64,000 nt of DNA, taken from the NCBI GenBank assembly GCA_017311185.1, contig JAESUZ010001717.1, positions 372,001 to 436,000 on the forward strand, read 5' to 3'. Positions 43,201-53,299 of the stretch are shown here, one piece after another. Below the pieces are notes generated by a model. The model was given only the letters and a program-made list of their open reading frames with translations. It ran no database searches and was not told the DNA's origin. The DNA is from Proteles cristata cristata (taxonomy: Eukaryota; Chordata; Mammalia; Carnivora; Hyaenidae). How positions within the stretch are numbered: position 1 is the stretch's first letter; every line of letters begins with the position of its first letter. The position numbers were made by a program, and so were the translations under genes.

Positions 43201-43855
43201 GTGGCCCCTGCTCGCTGAGGGCAGGGGGAGCTGCCTCGGAACAGACTCTTCCCTCTGAACCATCGACCCCCAGATGCCTTCCAGGCCACGCCCCCCCCGC
43301 GAGGGGCCCGCTCTGTGGGTGGTCACGCTTCCCAGCGCCTGGCCCACCATCCCCTCCTCCCCCCTTCTCAGGGCCGCTGGCCCCTGACACGACACTGCGC
43401 GGCTTCACGGTTGTGGCGCGGGTCCCCACAGGGGACACACCCTTCCCCGTTTTCCCCATGTCAGTGGGGCTTCCGTGAGCCCGTTCGTGGTGTTTACAGA
43501 AACCGTCCCTTCTTGGGATATTTGCTTAGTTCAGCTTTTATGGTCCATTTTCACTTGAGCACAGATAACGCTCTTAGTCAAGTGTTAAAAGGCAGAAAAT
43601 GACATGTCTTACCATGAACTCTACTCCGCACCCCTTCCTTAGCAGAAGCTCATAAATTGCTTTGCCCATCCTGGCCTTGGGTTTAAAATACCTCAGTGGT
43701 GCAGGGTTAGGTCGTCTGGCGGCCGGAGCGAGCTCAGAATTACAGCACCCACCCGGCCCAGCAAGGCGTGTCCTCTCTTCTCTCAGAACCTCTTAAAAAC
43801 CCTGCAGTGAGCACACAGTTTTCTGACGGGGCTGGGAAGGCTTTCCCAGATTTTT

Positions 43856-44109
43856 TTTTTTTTTTAATAAAGTCATTCACTGGAACTTGGAGTCTTTGTT
43901 TTTAATGTTTTTTTTTTTTTTAATTTCTAGGAGAGAGAGAGCGTGAGAAGGGGAGGGTCAGGAGAGAGGGAGTCACAGACTGAAACAGGCTCCAGGCTCT
44001 GAGCTGGCAGTCAGCACAGAGCGAGACGCGGGGCTCGAACCCACGAACCGCAAGATCACGACCCAAGCGAAAGTCGGATGCTTAACCGACTAAGCCACCC
44101 AGGCGCCCC
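43856..44109 (-). repeat. CAN-SINE, group A, with extra 33 bases beyond its tail
   Basis: The SINE proper is 43899-44109. Between it and the outer poly-T (43856-43865) lie 33 bases that are not SINE (43866-43898). The target duplication TCCCAGATTTTT (43844-43855 and 44110-44121) encloses the extra piece and both T runs. Confidence 0.85.
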
Positions 44110-44213
44110 TCCCAGATTTTTAAAACACCATAAAACTCAGCTGTGTTGTGTCCTATTCAGTGATTTTTTTTTTTCAGTAAATTTACAAAGTTGTGGAACC
44201 ATTACTCCAACGC

Positions 44214-45360
44214 TATTTTGTTTCTATTTTTTATTAATAGTTTATCGTCAAGTTGGTTTCCATATAGCACCCAGTGCTCATCCCCACAAGTGCCCTCCTC
44301 CATGCCCATCACCCCCTTCCCCTCTCCCCCACCCCCATCAGTCCTCACTTTGTTCTTGGCATTCAAGAGTCTCTCATGGTTTTCCCCATCCCTCTCTCCC
44401 ACTATTTTTCCCCTTCTTCTCCCCCATGGTCCTCCATTAAGTTCCTCCTAATCCTCCTATGTGTGCAAACATGTGGTATCTGTCCTTCTCTGCTTGACTT
44501 ATTTCACTCAGCATAACACCCTCAAGGTCCATCCATGTGGCTACACGTGGCCAGGTTTCATTCTTTCTCATTGCCATGTAGTATTCCATTGTATAGATAA
44601 ACCACATCTTCTTGATCCATTCATCTGTTGATGGACACTTAGGCTCTTTCCATGTTTTAGCTATTGTTGAGAGTTTCTCCACATCCTCGCCAGCATCTAT
44701 AGTCTACTGATTTGTTCGTTTTATTTTTTTTATTTATTTAAAAAAAATTTTTAAATGTTTTTATTTATTTGTGAGAGAGAGACAGTGTGAGCAGGGGAGG
44801 GTCAGAGAGAGACGGAGACACAGAATCTGAAACAGGCTCCAGGCTCAGAGCTGTCAGCACAGAGGCCGACGCGGGGCTCGAACCCATGAACCGTGAGATC
44901 ATGACCTGAGCTGAAGTTGGACGCTTAGCCAACTGAGCCACCCAGGCACCCCTGATTAGTTTAGGGTAGCCACTGTGACTGGCATGAGGTGGTAACTCAG
45001 TGTGGTTTTGATCTGTATTTCCCTGATGAGGAGCGATGCTGACCATCGTTTCATGTGTCTGTTGGCCATCTGGATGTCCTCTTTGGAGAACAAACAGATC
45101 TTCTGCCCATTTCTTCACTGGATTATTTGTTTTTCAGGTGTGGAGTTTGGTGAGTTCCTTATAGATTTTGGGTACTAGCCCTTTATCTGATATGTCATTT
45201 GCAACTATCTTTTCCCATTCCGTCGGCTGCCTATTAGTTTTATGGATTGTTTCCTTTGCTGTGCAGAAGCTTTTATCTTGATGAGGTCCCAATAGTTCAT
45301 TTTTGCTCTTGATTCCCTTGCCTTTACTCCAACCCAATTTTAGAATATACCCACCACTCT
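44214..45360 (-). mobile_element. L1, 3' end of ORF2 and 3' UTR, with internal deletion
   Basis: Antisense translations give L1 ORF2 landmarks in order: [20 protein letters not shown] (45150-45300), KWAEDLFVL (around 45100), STDEWIKKMWFIYTMEYYMA (44560-44630). Near 44670 the text jumps from TATTGTTGAGAG to TTTCTCCACATCC, so the segment usually between them is gone. A SINE splits it at 44746-44952. The reading frame is broken. Confidence 0.85.
44746..44952 (-). repeat. CAN-SINE, group B, inside L1
   Basis: Flanks CTGATTTGTT and CTGATTAGTT mark the target duplication in the L1. Ends CACCCAGGCACCCC. Confidence 0.9.
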
Positions 45361-45564
45361 GGGGTGCCTGGGTGACTCAGTCAGTTCCACGTCTAGCTCT
45401 GGATTTTAGCTCAGGTCATGATCTCATGGTTCATGGGTTCGAGCCCCGCGTCGGTCTCTGTGCTGACAGCTCAGAGCCTGCTTGGGATTCTCTCTCTCTC
45501 CCTTTCTCTCTCTACCTCCTCCCCTGCACTCTTTCTCAACTAAATGAACATAAAAAAAAAAAAA
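45361..45564 (+). repeat. CAN-SINE, group C, sense, at the L1 end
   Basis: Head GGGGTGCCTGGGTGACTCAG. Duplication TATACCCACCACTCT / TATAGCCACCACTCT (45346-45360, 45571-45585). Confidence 0.92.
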
Positions 45565-45654
45565 AGAATAATATAGCCACCACTCTAAAAAGATTCTCCT
45601 GAGCCCATTATAGTCATTCATTTGAATTTAGAGTTTAATAATGAGATTTTTATG

Positions 45655-46015
45655 CCAGTGTTTCAGAAATTACACTACTTGGAATGCCTGGGCCAGGTCA
45701 CTTGGGACAGTCAGAATCTCTAAACATATGGTTTTGGGGGCACCTGGAGGGGGCAAGCGGTTAAGTGTCCGACTTCGGGTCACGTCGTGATCTCACAGTT
45801 CGTGAGTTCGAGCCCCGCGTCGGGCTCTGTGCTGACAGCTCTGAGCCTGGAGCCTGCTTCAGATTCTGTGTCTCCCTCTCTCTCTGACACTCTCCTGCTC
45901 ATGCTCTGTCTCTCTCTCTCTATCTCAGAAATAAATAAAACATTTTAAAAAATAAAAAAATAAATAAACATACGGCTTTGACAGGTAAGCTTTCCAAAAC
46001 AGCAGGGTTTGGGAA
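45655..46015 (+). mobile_element. hAT (Charlie/MER5-like) remnant, split by a SINE
   Basis: Left end CAGTGTTTCAGAAATTACAC and right part GCAGGGTTTGGGAACAGCT resemble the termini of MER5-type non-autonomous hAT elements. A sense SINE at 45736-45965 interrupts it. Confidence 0.45.
45736..45965 (+). repeat. CAN-SINE, group B, sense
   Basis: Head GGGGGCACCTGGAGGGGGC is unusual (GAGGGGGCAAGCGG for GGTGGCTCAGTCGG). Duplication AACATATGGTTTT / AACATACGGCTTT flanks it. Confidence 0.88.
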
Positions 46016-46177
46016 CAGCTACCATGAACCTGAAGTTTCCCGTTATTTCTCAGAACATCAGGGCCTAAATCTGTGGACTTCAGAGCAGCGTTTGTAGGAT
46101 GAACCATGGAGTTACTGGAGGAAAGTTCACTGTTCATTTTCATCTTTAAAACTAAAGCAAAATTTATTTTTCTGTCT

Positions 46178-46370
46178 TTTTTTAAAGTTTATTTATTTTT
46201 GGGGGGTGGGGAGGGGCAGAGAGAGAGGGAGGCACAGAATCTGAAGCAGGCTTCAGGCTCCGAGCTGTCAGCACAGAGCCCGAGGCGGGACTCGAACTCA
46301 TGAGCTGTGAGATCATGACCTGAGCCGAAGTTGGACACTCAACCAATTGAGTCCCCCCGAGGCACCTCCA
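46178..46370 (-). repeat. CAN-SINE, group B
   Basis: The GA-rich part is replaced by GGGGGGTGGGGAGGGG. Ends GAGTCCCCCCGAGGCACC. Confidence 0.85.
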
Positions 46371-46589
46371 GGATACATTTCTTTGCTGCAGAAGAAATAC
46401 GGAATGTAGATAGGTGCAAAGAAAAAAGGTAGATTTACTTTACTCAGAGATAATCCACGTTAACACCTGGGTGTATAAACTGCCAAACTGTTTCTCTGCC
46501 TTTGTGTGCCTGGAGGGAAGCGTGTTTTGTTTCTCTGTTTCTTTTTCCTTCTCAACAAGAAGGCATCGTATTTTCCTGAGTGTTTTTAA

Positions 46590-46780
46590 CTAGAGTGGAG
46601 CATCAGAATTGTGTGTGAAGTTTATAAACTCTCTGTATCTGTATCTGTATCTATCTGTCTATGTCTATGCCTGAGCCTTCCTTCATTCTTTACGTATAGA
46701 AGGCCCAAACATATATATTTCTTAAAATCTTCATTGGTTATTCTGGGAAGCATTTCCAGTTAAGAACCACTGTTAGAATA
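46590..46780 (+). mobile_element. MER5A-like hAT remnant
   Basis: GTGGAGCATCAGAATTGTGT, TGCCTGAGCC, and the end AGTTAAGAACCACTGTTAG follow the order of MER5A, with a TATCTG repeat (46630-46660) inside. Confidence 0.6.
46630..46660. repeat. Short TATCTG repeat
   Basis: About four units of TGTATC, TATCTG type, imperfect. Confidence 0.8.
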
Positions 46781-46800
46781 TCACTATCAAACTTACTTTT

Positions 46801-46804
<4 letters not shown>

Positions 46805-46862
<58 letters not shown>
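46805..46862. repeat. (AC)29 microsatellite
   Basis: Perfect 58-base dinucleotide run. Confidence 0.98.
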
Positions 46863-46863
<1 letters not shown>

Positions 46864-48829
46864 AACTTAACTTTTTTTCGCTCATGTCAGTGATTATAAT
46901 ACTTTTTAATGGTTTTCTAACGTGGCCGGGAATAGGGTAAGGAGATTGAGGTACATGCCTGAAATGCCAGAAAAACCCCACAGCAGCCCCAAGCACAGCA
47001 GTCAAGACAAATCCTATGGTCATGCAGTATTTAAAAAATTCAGGCAGAAGTCCGTGATGAACACAGTTCTGAAATTTGGAATCGGTGGGATTAGGCTCTG
47101 GATTAGCACAGCTGGGTTTCCCCACCCCCATGCAGGCCCTGGCTTTATATCCCAGTTCTCAGCCCCGGGGCCTAGTGACGCTTGGGGCCCGATCATTCTC
47201 TGTCGTGTGAGCCACGCTGTGCATCGGAGGGCACTTAGCAGCTGCCTCGCCCTCTCGCATCCAGATGTGTGTAGCACCCCCTCCACCAGCCGTGACAGCC
47301 AGAAATACCTCCGGACCCTGCCCCGTGGTGGGGGCGGGGCAGAAGGGCCTGAGTGGAGAATCCCGGGGTTACGTGGGGTTCAGTTTCAACAAGTCGAAAG
47401 GTGCTGCCAGGGTCCTGCTGGAAGACGTCTGCGGAGCAGTGAACGCTGAGGTTCCTCTGTCGCTCAGTCATCCTCCGCCTCCGTCGATTCGTTTGGCAGT
47501 GGTGGCTCCGAGCCTGCCTCTGTGGGGCGGCCCCTGAGGTTCATGAGCTCGCAGCTTTGAGCTTTATTTGGAGAGTGAAGTGGGGCTGTGCAAACTAGAG
47601 GCCTTCCTCTTTGATGCCATGTATTTTTACCAGCCGCAGCCCATTCGTAACAGCCGTGAGTGTCACAAATGCTCTTAAGTAGTGACCCCATTGCATTTTA
47701 GGAAGAAAATGGATACTCTTGGCGACTCAGCTTGAGTTTTTGCACTCATCTTCCCTCCAGTACACAGACTGGAGTTCTCACTGGGAGGCATCCCTGCCCT
47801 GGATCGTAATGAGAAAGGGAGCCCTATTGTTCATTTCCACCTCCGCATCTCATGCACTGGTCGGGATGCGTAGAATGACCTCGAAGCGTCATGTGGTGTG
47901 AGCTTCCCACCCGAGGGCCGGGGTCAGGGGGCCTTTGGTCGTGGAGGTCCTGATTCTCTCTCCTCCAGCTCCTGACCTCGTGCGGAGCTCTTTTGTGCCC
48001 CTTCCACGAGAGGACCGGTGGTTTGTCCCCGGGGCAAAAGGAGCGGTAACCTGCCTCTGTGGGTAGGAGACCACATCTGTTTTTATTTTCCCCTGGTATT
48101 TGTTGAGGAAGGAGAAATGTGTGTAGGTTAAAGGGCCTGCGTGGAGGAGGCTGGAGATAAACACCGTGCGACGTGAAACTCTTCCATATGGGCAACTGTG
48201 AGGGTGTTTGAACCCCGGGCCCTAATGTGGACGCTAGCGGAGCCGGGTAATCAGCGGCACCTTCCTGATGCGTGTGGACTGCCGTTCGCTGTGCGCATGA
48301 GCCTTCTCTTCGGGAATTAACTAGAGGGCAGGTTCAGAATCAACAGTATTCATTCCTCCCCTGAGACATCTTGGCTGGGAAGGGGGATCACTGTTGATTT
48401 GAGAGAGAAGGAAACGGACATGGGGACATCACGCCCATTGCCTGTGATGCCGGTTGGGGCTAATCAGCCTCGCCTTCTGCTCTGTCGTCAGAGGGTTCCC
48501 CGGTCTGGAAGTGAGGTCTCTGCAAACCTCTGAGCTGCCGTGTTTCTCCCGCTGCCTGCTGTCGCCAGGTTTCCCCCGGAGTACAAAACCCCACAGCTCT
48601 GCCCCCTCTCATGTTTGAAACACTGCGGGAAGGATTTGACCCCTGTAGACGTGAAATCCGATTGCTTATAACACCCAAACGTTTGTGAGGGACGCCCTTC
48701 AAACCCGCTGCCACCAACCCTTGCCGCAAGGACTTTGTCGGAGGTCTTGGTAACATCACCCCCGATGTTACATAATAATCCGGTCCAGGTGCTGAGGAAT
48801 GTGGGCAAATGAAGATGCACGTCTGTGGC

Positions 48830-49200
48830 TAGAATATAAATTACAGAGCTTGGAGAGAGCATTCTGGATTTAGTCTTTCCAGCGGAGAGAACCTTTCTGT
48901 AAACCTCCAGTCCTTGTTATAATTTTAAGAGTTAAATTCTTTCTAATTAAAAGCACTTGGCAAATAATGATTCATTTAAACTGGAGTTCTGATTCATTCC
49001 TCTAATTATCGTAACCATGCGGTGCCCTTTGGCCTGGAAGTGAAACTCCTGTCCTCTTGACACCGAAGGTTAACAGAGCAGGAAGCCGGGGCTCTGTGCG
49101 CGCCCGCATGACCAGAATAATTTCGTAATTGTCTAATTACCTGAGGAGTCTAATGCCACTGCTAAAAATAGTATTAAAAAATTAAATGAAAGGCGTTTTC
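48830..49200. other. AT-rich unique stretch with homeodomain-like motifs
   Basis: Repeat-free. Contains TCTAATTAAAAG, TCTAATTATCG and TCTAATTACC (core TAATTA/TAATTG-like) and AATGATTCATTTAAA. Possible conserved non-coding element; function is a guess. Confidence 0.3.
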
Positions 49201-49554
49201 TTCTCATCTGGTCTCTATTTTGGGCAACCACGTGTTACGGGCATAAGACGGGATTCGGTCTAAAGGATCGGATCGCTCCTCTTCTGCGGATAAAATATGT
49301 TTCCAATGGACCATGGACTCCAGTGACTCCAAAACATCTCTGACTTCCGGGGCTCAGCCGTGGAGGACTATCATCACAGGGGCTCCTTTTGTCCAAAACT
49401 GTGATTTAAAACCCAGAACTGATGTTGGCCATTTTGCTACTTATTTCTTCTTGGAAGTAGAAAAAAAAAAACACGTCCGGGCAAGATGGGCCACCATTGC
49501 CTTTAGCAGGGCCAAGCTGTTAATTCGCTCCTCCAAATGCCTGTGCACGCTGGG

Positions 49555-49960
49555 CACTGCCGTGGGCCCTAGATGAATCACACACACCTGGACAGGTTCT
49601 CTGCTCGTGGTTTGACTGGAGCGTCATCAGGTAAACAAGTCGGTTTTAGACGGAACACGGCATCCCGCATTGCAGTTGGAAGTGTGACTTCGGCAGGAAG
49701 ATAAGCCGGGGCCCTTGCGGAGGGCCTCTTCGAGGCTGTAGTGAGATCTTGGAGACCTTCAGTGATGAGATGGAGCGAGCCAGCCCTGCTGAGATCTGGG
49801 AAATGATATTCCAGGCGGAGGGCAAAGCAGGTGCAAAGGCCCGGAGGCAGGAAGGAGCGTGGCAGTGTTTAAAGAACAGAAAGGCCAGCGTGGCTTGAGC
49901 AGAGGGGAGGAGGAGGAACGTGGTTGCAGAGGTGGGCGGGGGCTGGCCGGGTGGGCGCTG
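49555..49960 (+). repeat. Ancient interspersed repeat, same family as 2160-2600
   Basis: GGGCACTGCCGTGGGCCCTA, GGGCCTCTTCGAGGCTGTAG, GATATTCCAGGCGGAGGGC, GCAAAGGCCCGGAGGCAGG and GAACAGAAAGGCCAGCGTGG in this order. Family not named. Confidence 0.6.
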
Positions 49961-50414
49961 GACCACGGAGGACACCTGAGGTCTGTCGAACCCTGAGTGC
50001 AGGACAGCCCCCCGCAGTAGAGAAGTGTCCTCTCCAGTGTCAGCGGTGCCCAGCGAGCAGCCTTGGCCTCACCAGCCTCGCCTGTGGTGAGGTGGGCGCT
50101 TCGCTCTGTCAGAGGCCCCTGACACACTGAAAGAACAGACTCCCGTGTTCACAGGTAGAAACACCCACGTTCACTGAATTGTACGTGTTTCCTGTTTTGC
50201 TGCCTTTTTGTTTGTTTGTTTGTTTGCCGGCTGTCATTGATTAAGTTCCTGAAACGTACTTGCCGTTTGTCGCGGTGTCACTGCAGCTGTATCTGAGCGC
50301 TGCGTGTCGAAGCCACGGGAAGAAAAGCAGTGTGTCTGCATGGCTGTTCTTCCGCACGTTCTAGACCCTTCCGTGTCTCCAGTCATCCTCTTCGTTCTTT
50401 TCTCTCTCCCGCAG

Positions 50415-50627
50415 CAAGCCCAGGACCCGCCTGCTCAGAAGGGCCCCACGCTCACCACCAAGGTGCGGCGGACCATGAGCAGCCGCGTGCACGAGGCCGT
50501 GAAGGCTATCGCCCTGTGCCACAACGTGACCCCCGTGTACGAGTCCAACGGCGTGACCGACCAGGCCGAGGCTGAGAAGCACTACGAGGACTCCTGCCGC
50601 GTGTACCAGGCGTCCAGCCCGGACGAG
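50415..50627 (+). CDS. ATP9A: ATP9A exon E12: nucleotide-binding domain
   Basis: The exon has 71 whole codons (w361-w431). It starts [20 protein letters not shown] and ends [18 protein letters not shown] (w425-w431) is the P4 N-domain signature. [20 protein letters not shown] is conserved in ATP9 proteins, whereas the lysine- and proline-rich start is a variable linker. The acceptor follows a long pyrimidine tract ending CCCGCAG; the donor is GTGAGC at 50628. Third positions are strongly G/C, unlike the AT-richer E3, E4 and E8. The next coding segment, expected to begin VALVQW, is not found before base 64000. Confidence 0.96.
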
Positions 50628-50835
50628 GTGAGCCGCCGGCAGAGGCGGGAGGTGCCGAGCCGTGCCGGGTGCCTGTTTCCCACACGCTGAGGGTGGGGGT
50701 CCCCGAGGGAGCCGCCTGTCCGTGGGCACAGGCCGGGCGACCCAGCGCTGCCCGAGAGCCACGTTTTCACGTGCCTGCAGAACTCCCCTCCCTCTAGAAG
50801 AAGAAGGTCTCTTGGACTTAAGATACATCCCAAAT

Positions 50836-51047
50836 AGGGGGCATCCAGGGGCTCCATCAGGTAAGCGTCCGACTTCGGCTCAGGTCATGATCTCACAGTT
50901 CATGGGTTCAAGCCCCGTGTCGGGCTCTGTGCTGACAGCTCAGAGCCTGGAGCCTTCTTCGGATTCTGTGTCTCCCTCTCTCTCTGCCCCTCCCTCCCTC
51001 TATCTCTGTCTCTGTCAAAAATGAATTGACATTAAAAAAAAGTTTTT
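50836..51047 (+). repeat. CAN-SINE, group B, sense
   Basis: Head is diverged (GGGCATCCAGGGGCTCCATC), body normal, tail TTAAAAAAAAGTTTTTAAA. Confidence 0.88.
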
Positions 51048-51077
51048 AAATCAATGAAGATACCCAAAGTACTTCAT

Positions 51078-51116
51078 TAGGGGAAAAAAAAAAAAAAAAA
51101 GAAAGAAAGAAAGAAC
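51078..51116. repeat. Poly-A and GAAA low-complexity run
   Basis: GGGG(A)n followed by GAAAGAAAGAAAGAA, not attached to a recognisable element. Confidence 0.9.
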
Positions 51117-51232
51117 AGAAGAAGATCTACCCCAAAGAAGCAAACAGCAAGAGATCATGATTGTGAGTCTGATGGCCAGCACGTAGGGTCCCGTTTAAAC
51201 CACACCTTCCCTTTTTTAAAAATATCAGCTTT

Positions 51233-51462
51233 GGGGGCACCTGGGTGGCTCAGTCAGCTAAGCATCTGACTTCAGCTCAGGTCATGATCCTGTGGCTCTT
51301 GAGTTCGAGCCCCACATCAGGCTCTGGGCTGCCAGCAGAGCCTGAAGCCTGCTTCGGATTCTGTCTCTCTCTCTCTTTCTTCCCCTCCCCCGCTCTGCTT
51401 TGGTTCTGTCTGTTTCTCTCTCTCTCTCTCTCTCGAAAATAAATAAAACATTAAAAAAAAAT
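51233..51462 (+). repeat. CAN-SINE, group B, sense, at L1 3' end
   Basis: Duplication AAAAATATCAGCTTT / GAAAATACCAGCTTT (51218-51232 and 51463-51477). Head GGGGCACCTGGGTGGCTCAG. Confidence 0.92.
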
Positions 51463-52294
51463 GAAAATACCAGCTTTATTAAGATACAATCCATACGCCA
51501 CACAATTACCCACTGAACATACAGAGTTCAGTGTTTTAGTATATTCACGGACTGAGGCATCCATTACCACGGTCAGTGTGAGAACATTTTTATCTCCCTG
51601 AAAGGAGGCACGGCATCCCATATCCTCATGGGTTCCGGCCCTCCCCCCAGCCCGGTCCCTCTGGATTTGCCGAGTCTGGACACTTCGTACAAAGGGACAC
51701 GTACAGTATGTGGCATGTGTGTCTGGCTTCCCTCACTTAGCGCTTGTTCTCAGGACCCATCCATGCAGTGGCCGGTATCAGTCCTTCGTGCCTTCGTATG
51801 CGTGAGTAATATTCCGTGGTGTGGCTAATACTACATCGTGTGAATCCATTATTTGTTGATGGGCATTCGGATTGCTTCTTTTTTCCTTTCTTTTTTTGCT
51901 ATCATGGCTACCTCTGCTGTGAACCTTAGTTTCAGGAGTTTTTGGGTGGATGTGCACCTTCCTTTCTCTTGGTGTATCTTAAGGAGCGGAATTGCTGGGC
52001 TGTCTGGTCAAAACTCCATGTCTGACCTTCTTGAAACTGCCACACCACTCTCGCCAGTGGCTGCATCATTTTGCATCCCCACTGGCCACGTGGAAGGCTT
52101 CCAGTTTCTCTCCTTCTTTGCCAACAGGTGTTCTTGTCAGGCCTTTTGACTCTGGCCACCCTAGGGAGCGTGAAGGGAAGTCGCCCTGTGGTTTTCACTT
52201 GCGTTTCCTCGATGGTCAGTAATGCCGAGCACTTTCCATGTGCTTATCGGCTGTTTGTGTATCTTCTCCTCTCCAGAGTCCTTTGACCCCTTTG

Positions 52295-52523
52295 TTGTTT
52301 TTAATTTTTTTTTAATGTTTTATTTTATTTCTAGGAGAGAGAGAGAGAGACAGCGTGAGCAGGGGAGGGTCAGAGAGAGAGGGAGTCACAGACTGAAACA
52401 GGCTCCAGGCTCTGAGCTGGCAGTCAGCACAGCGCCCGACGCGGGGCTCGAACCCACGAACCGCGAGATCATGACCTGAGCGAAAGTCGGACGCTTGACC
52501 GACTGAGCCACCCAGGCACCCCA
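52295..52523 (-). repeat. CAN-SINE, group A, inside old L1
   Basis: Duplication TCCTTTGACCCCTTTG / TCCTTTGTCCCCTTTG (52279-52294 and 52524-52539), one change in 16. Clean group A body. Confidence 0.94.
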
Positions 52524-53154
52524 TCCTTTGTCCCCTTTGAATTACGTGTCTTTTTGTTGTTCAGTTGAGCTTTTTTAAGTATATATTCTAGATCAAAGCC
52601 TCTCATGGGATATGTGATTTGCAAGCATTTTCTCCTCTTACGAAGGCCATCTGTTTACTTTCACGACGGCGTCCTTTGAGACACTAGTGTTTGATTCTGA
52701 TGAAGTTCACTAAGCCACAGTGTTGTTTATATGTAAGCACTTTCTTTTGCTAAAACCAGAGGGAATCACGTGACTCCATGTTCCAGAGCAGAGGGTCTCC
52801 GAGCATGGTTGACCTTTATTGTTTCCTGTAACAAGCCTCTAGGTGCTTTCCCTGCCGAGGTCCCACGCTACGGGAGCACTCGGCCAGAATGAAAATAACA
52901 TATTCTTCGTCTTCCTGACTTGAGTAGGATTCAGACACAGGGATGTTTCACCAGTCTAGGAACATTCTGGTCTTTTTTCCTTCTCCCTCCTTCCCTTCCA
53001 GAAAACTTGTATTCTGATGATGAAAGCCGTTACCTTTCAATATAGCGAATTTGGACCCTTCAGACAACTATCAGAAGACACTGGGTCATTTGCAATCTCG
53101 GTCTTGAAAGGTGACAGTAGGTAACTTTCCTTGAGCACCTGATACCCATCAGAT

Positions 53155-53290
53155 CACATTTGAAGTGCTCTCGTGTATTATCTCACTTAATCTTTCTAGC
53201 AACTAAGAGGAACTTTTATTCTTCCCGTTTTCAGAAGAGAAAAATCCAGGACAGAGAGGCAAAACATTTAGCCTGAAGTCACCTGGATTT
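53155..53290 (-). repeat. MIR remnant
   Basis: CATTTGAAGTGCTCTCGTG, TATCTCACTTAATCTTTC, then CAGAAGAGAAAAATCCAGG and CCTGAAGTCACCTGG: antisense MIR order, diverged. Confidence 0.6.
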
Positions 53291-53299
53291 TTTTTCTTT

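Larger units (their letters stand above)
40727..50414 (+). other. Intron E11-E12
   Basis: About 9.7 kb. It contains an old L1 scrap (40775-40995), three consecutive SINEs (41510-42185), a CpG-dense patch (42680-43200), a SINE with an extra tail (43856-44109), a longer L1 (44214-45360) split by one SINE, two hAT-like remnants (45655-46015 and 46590-46780), a CA repeat (46805-46862) and an ancient repeat (49555-49960). The stretch 46870-49550 is free of repeats I can name; within it 48830-49200 is AT-rich with TAATTA-type motifs. Confidence 0.85.
1549..50627 (+). other. ATP9A: ATP9A gene, internal portion (12 exons)
   Basis: Span of the twelve recognised exons, 1293 coding bases = 431 codons, with every intron GT-AG and every phase compatible, so the product reads through without a stop or frameshift. 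The product is a class 2 P4-ATPase (putative phospholipid flippase). Known of the family: ATP9A acts on endosome and trans-Golgi membranes, affects endosomal recycling, and unlike most P4-ATPases does not need a CDC50/TMEM30 subunit. The call of ATP9A over its paralogue ATP9B rests on the sequence from TM1 ([19 protein letters not shown]) and the stretch after TM4 ([19 protein letters not shown]), matched from memory. The full protein is about 1047 residues in human, so roughly 40% is here. The gene enters before base 1549 and continues past base 64000. Confidence 0.96.
51217..52725 (-). mobile_element. Old L1 3' part, interrupted by two SINEs
   Basis: Antisense pieces 51217-51232, 51463-52294 and 52524-52725. 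Landmarks: CCAGCTTTATTAAGATACAA, CCATCCATGCAGTGGCC, TTGTTGATGGGCATTCGG, GAATTGCTGGGCTGTCTGG, TCTTTTTGTTGTTCAGTTGA. Confidence 0.75.

Noticed and set aside
42634..43395. 253-codon minus-strand open frame as a protein gene
   Set aside because: Lies in a GC-rich, CpG-rich block where stops are rare, has similar long frames on the other strand, and its Gly/Arg/Pro-rich translation has no recognisable domain.
44437..45337. Open frames with KKMWFIYTMEYY and [18 protein letters not shown] as host genes
   Set aside because: These are L1 ORF2 remnants with frame breaks and a SINE insertion.
46800..47131. 112-codon frame with a poly-Cys/Val tail
   Set aside because: Tail is a translation of the AC repeat; the rest shows no domain.
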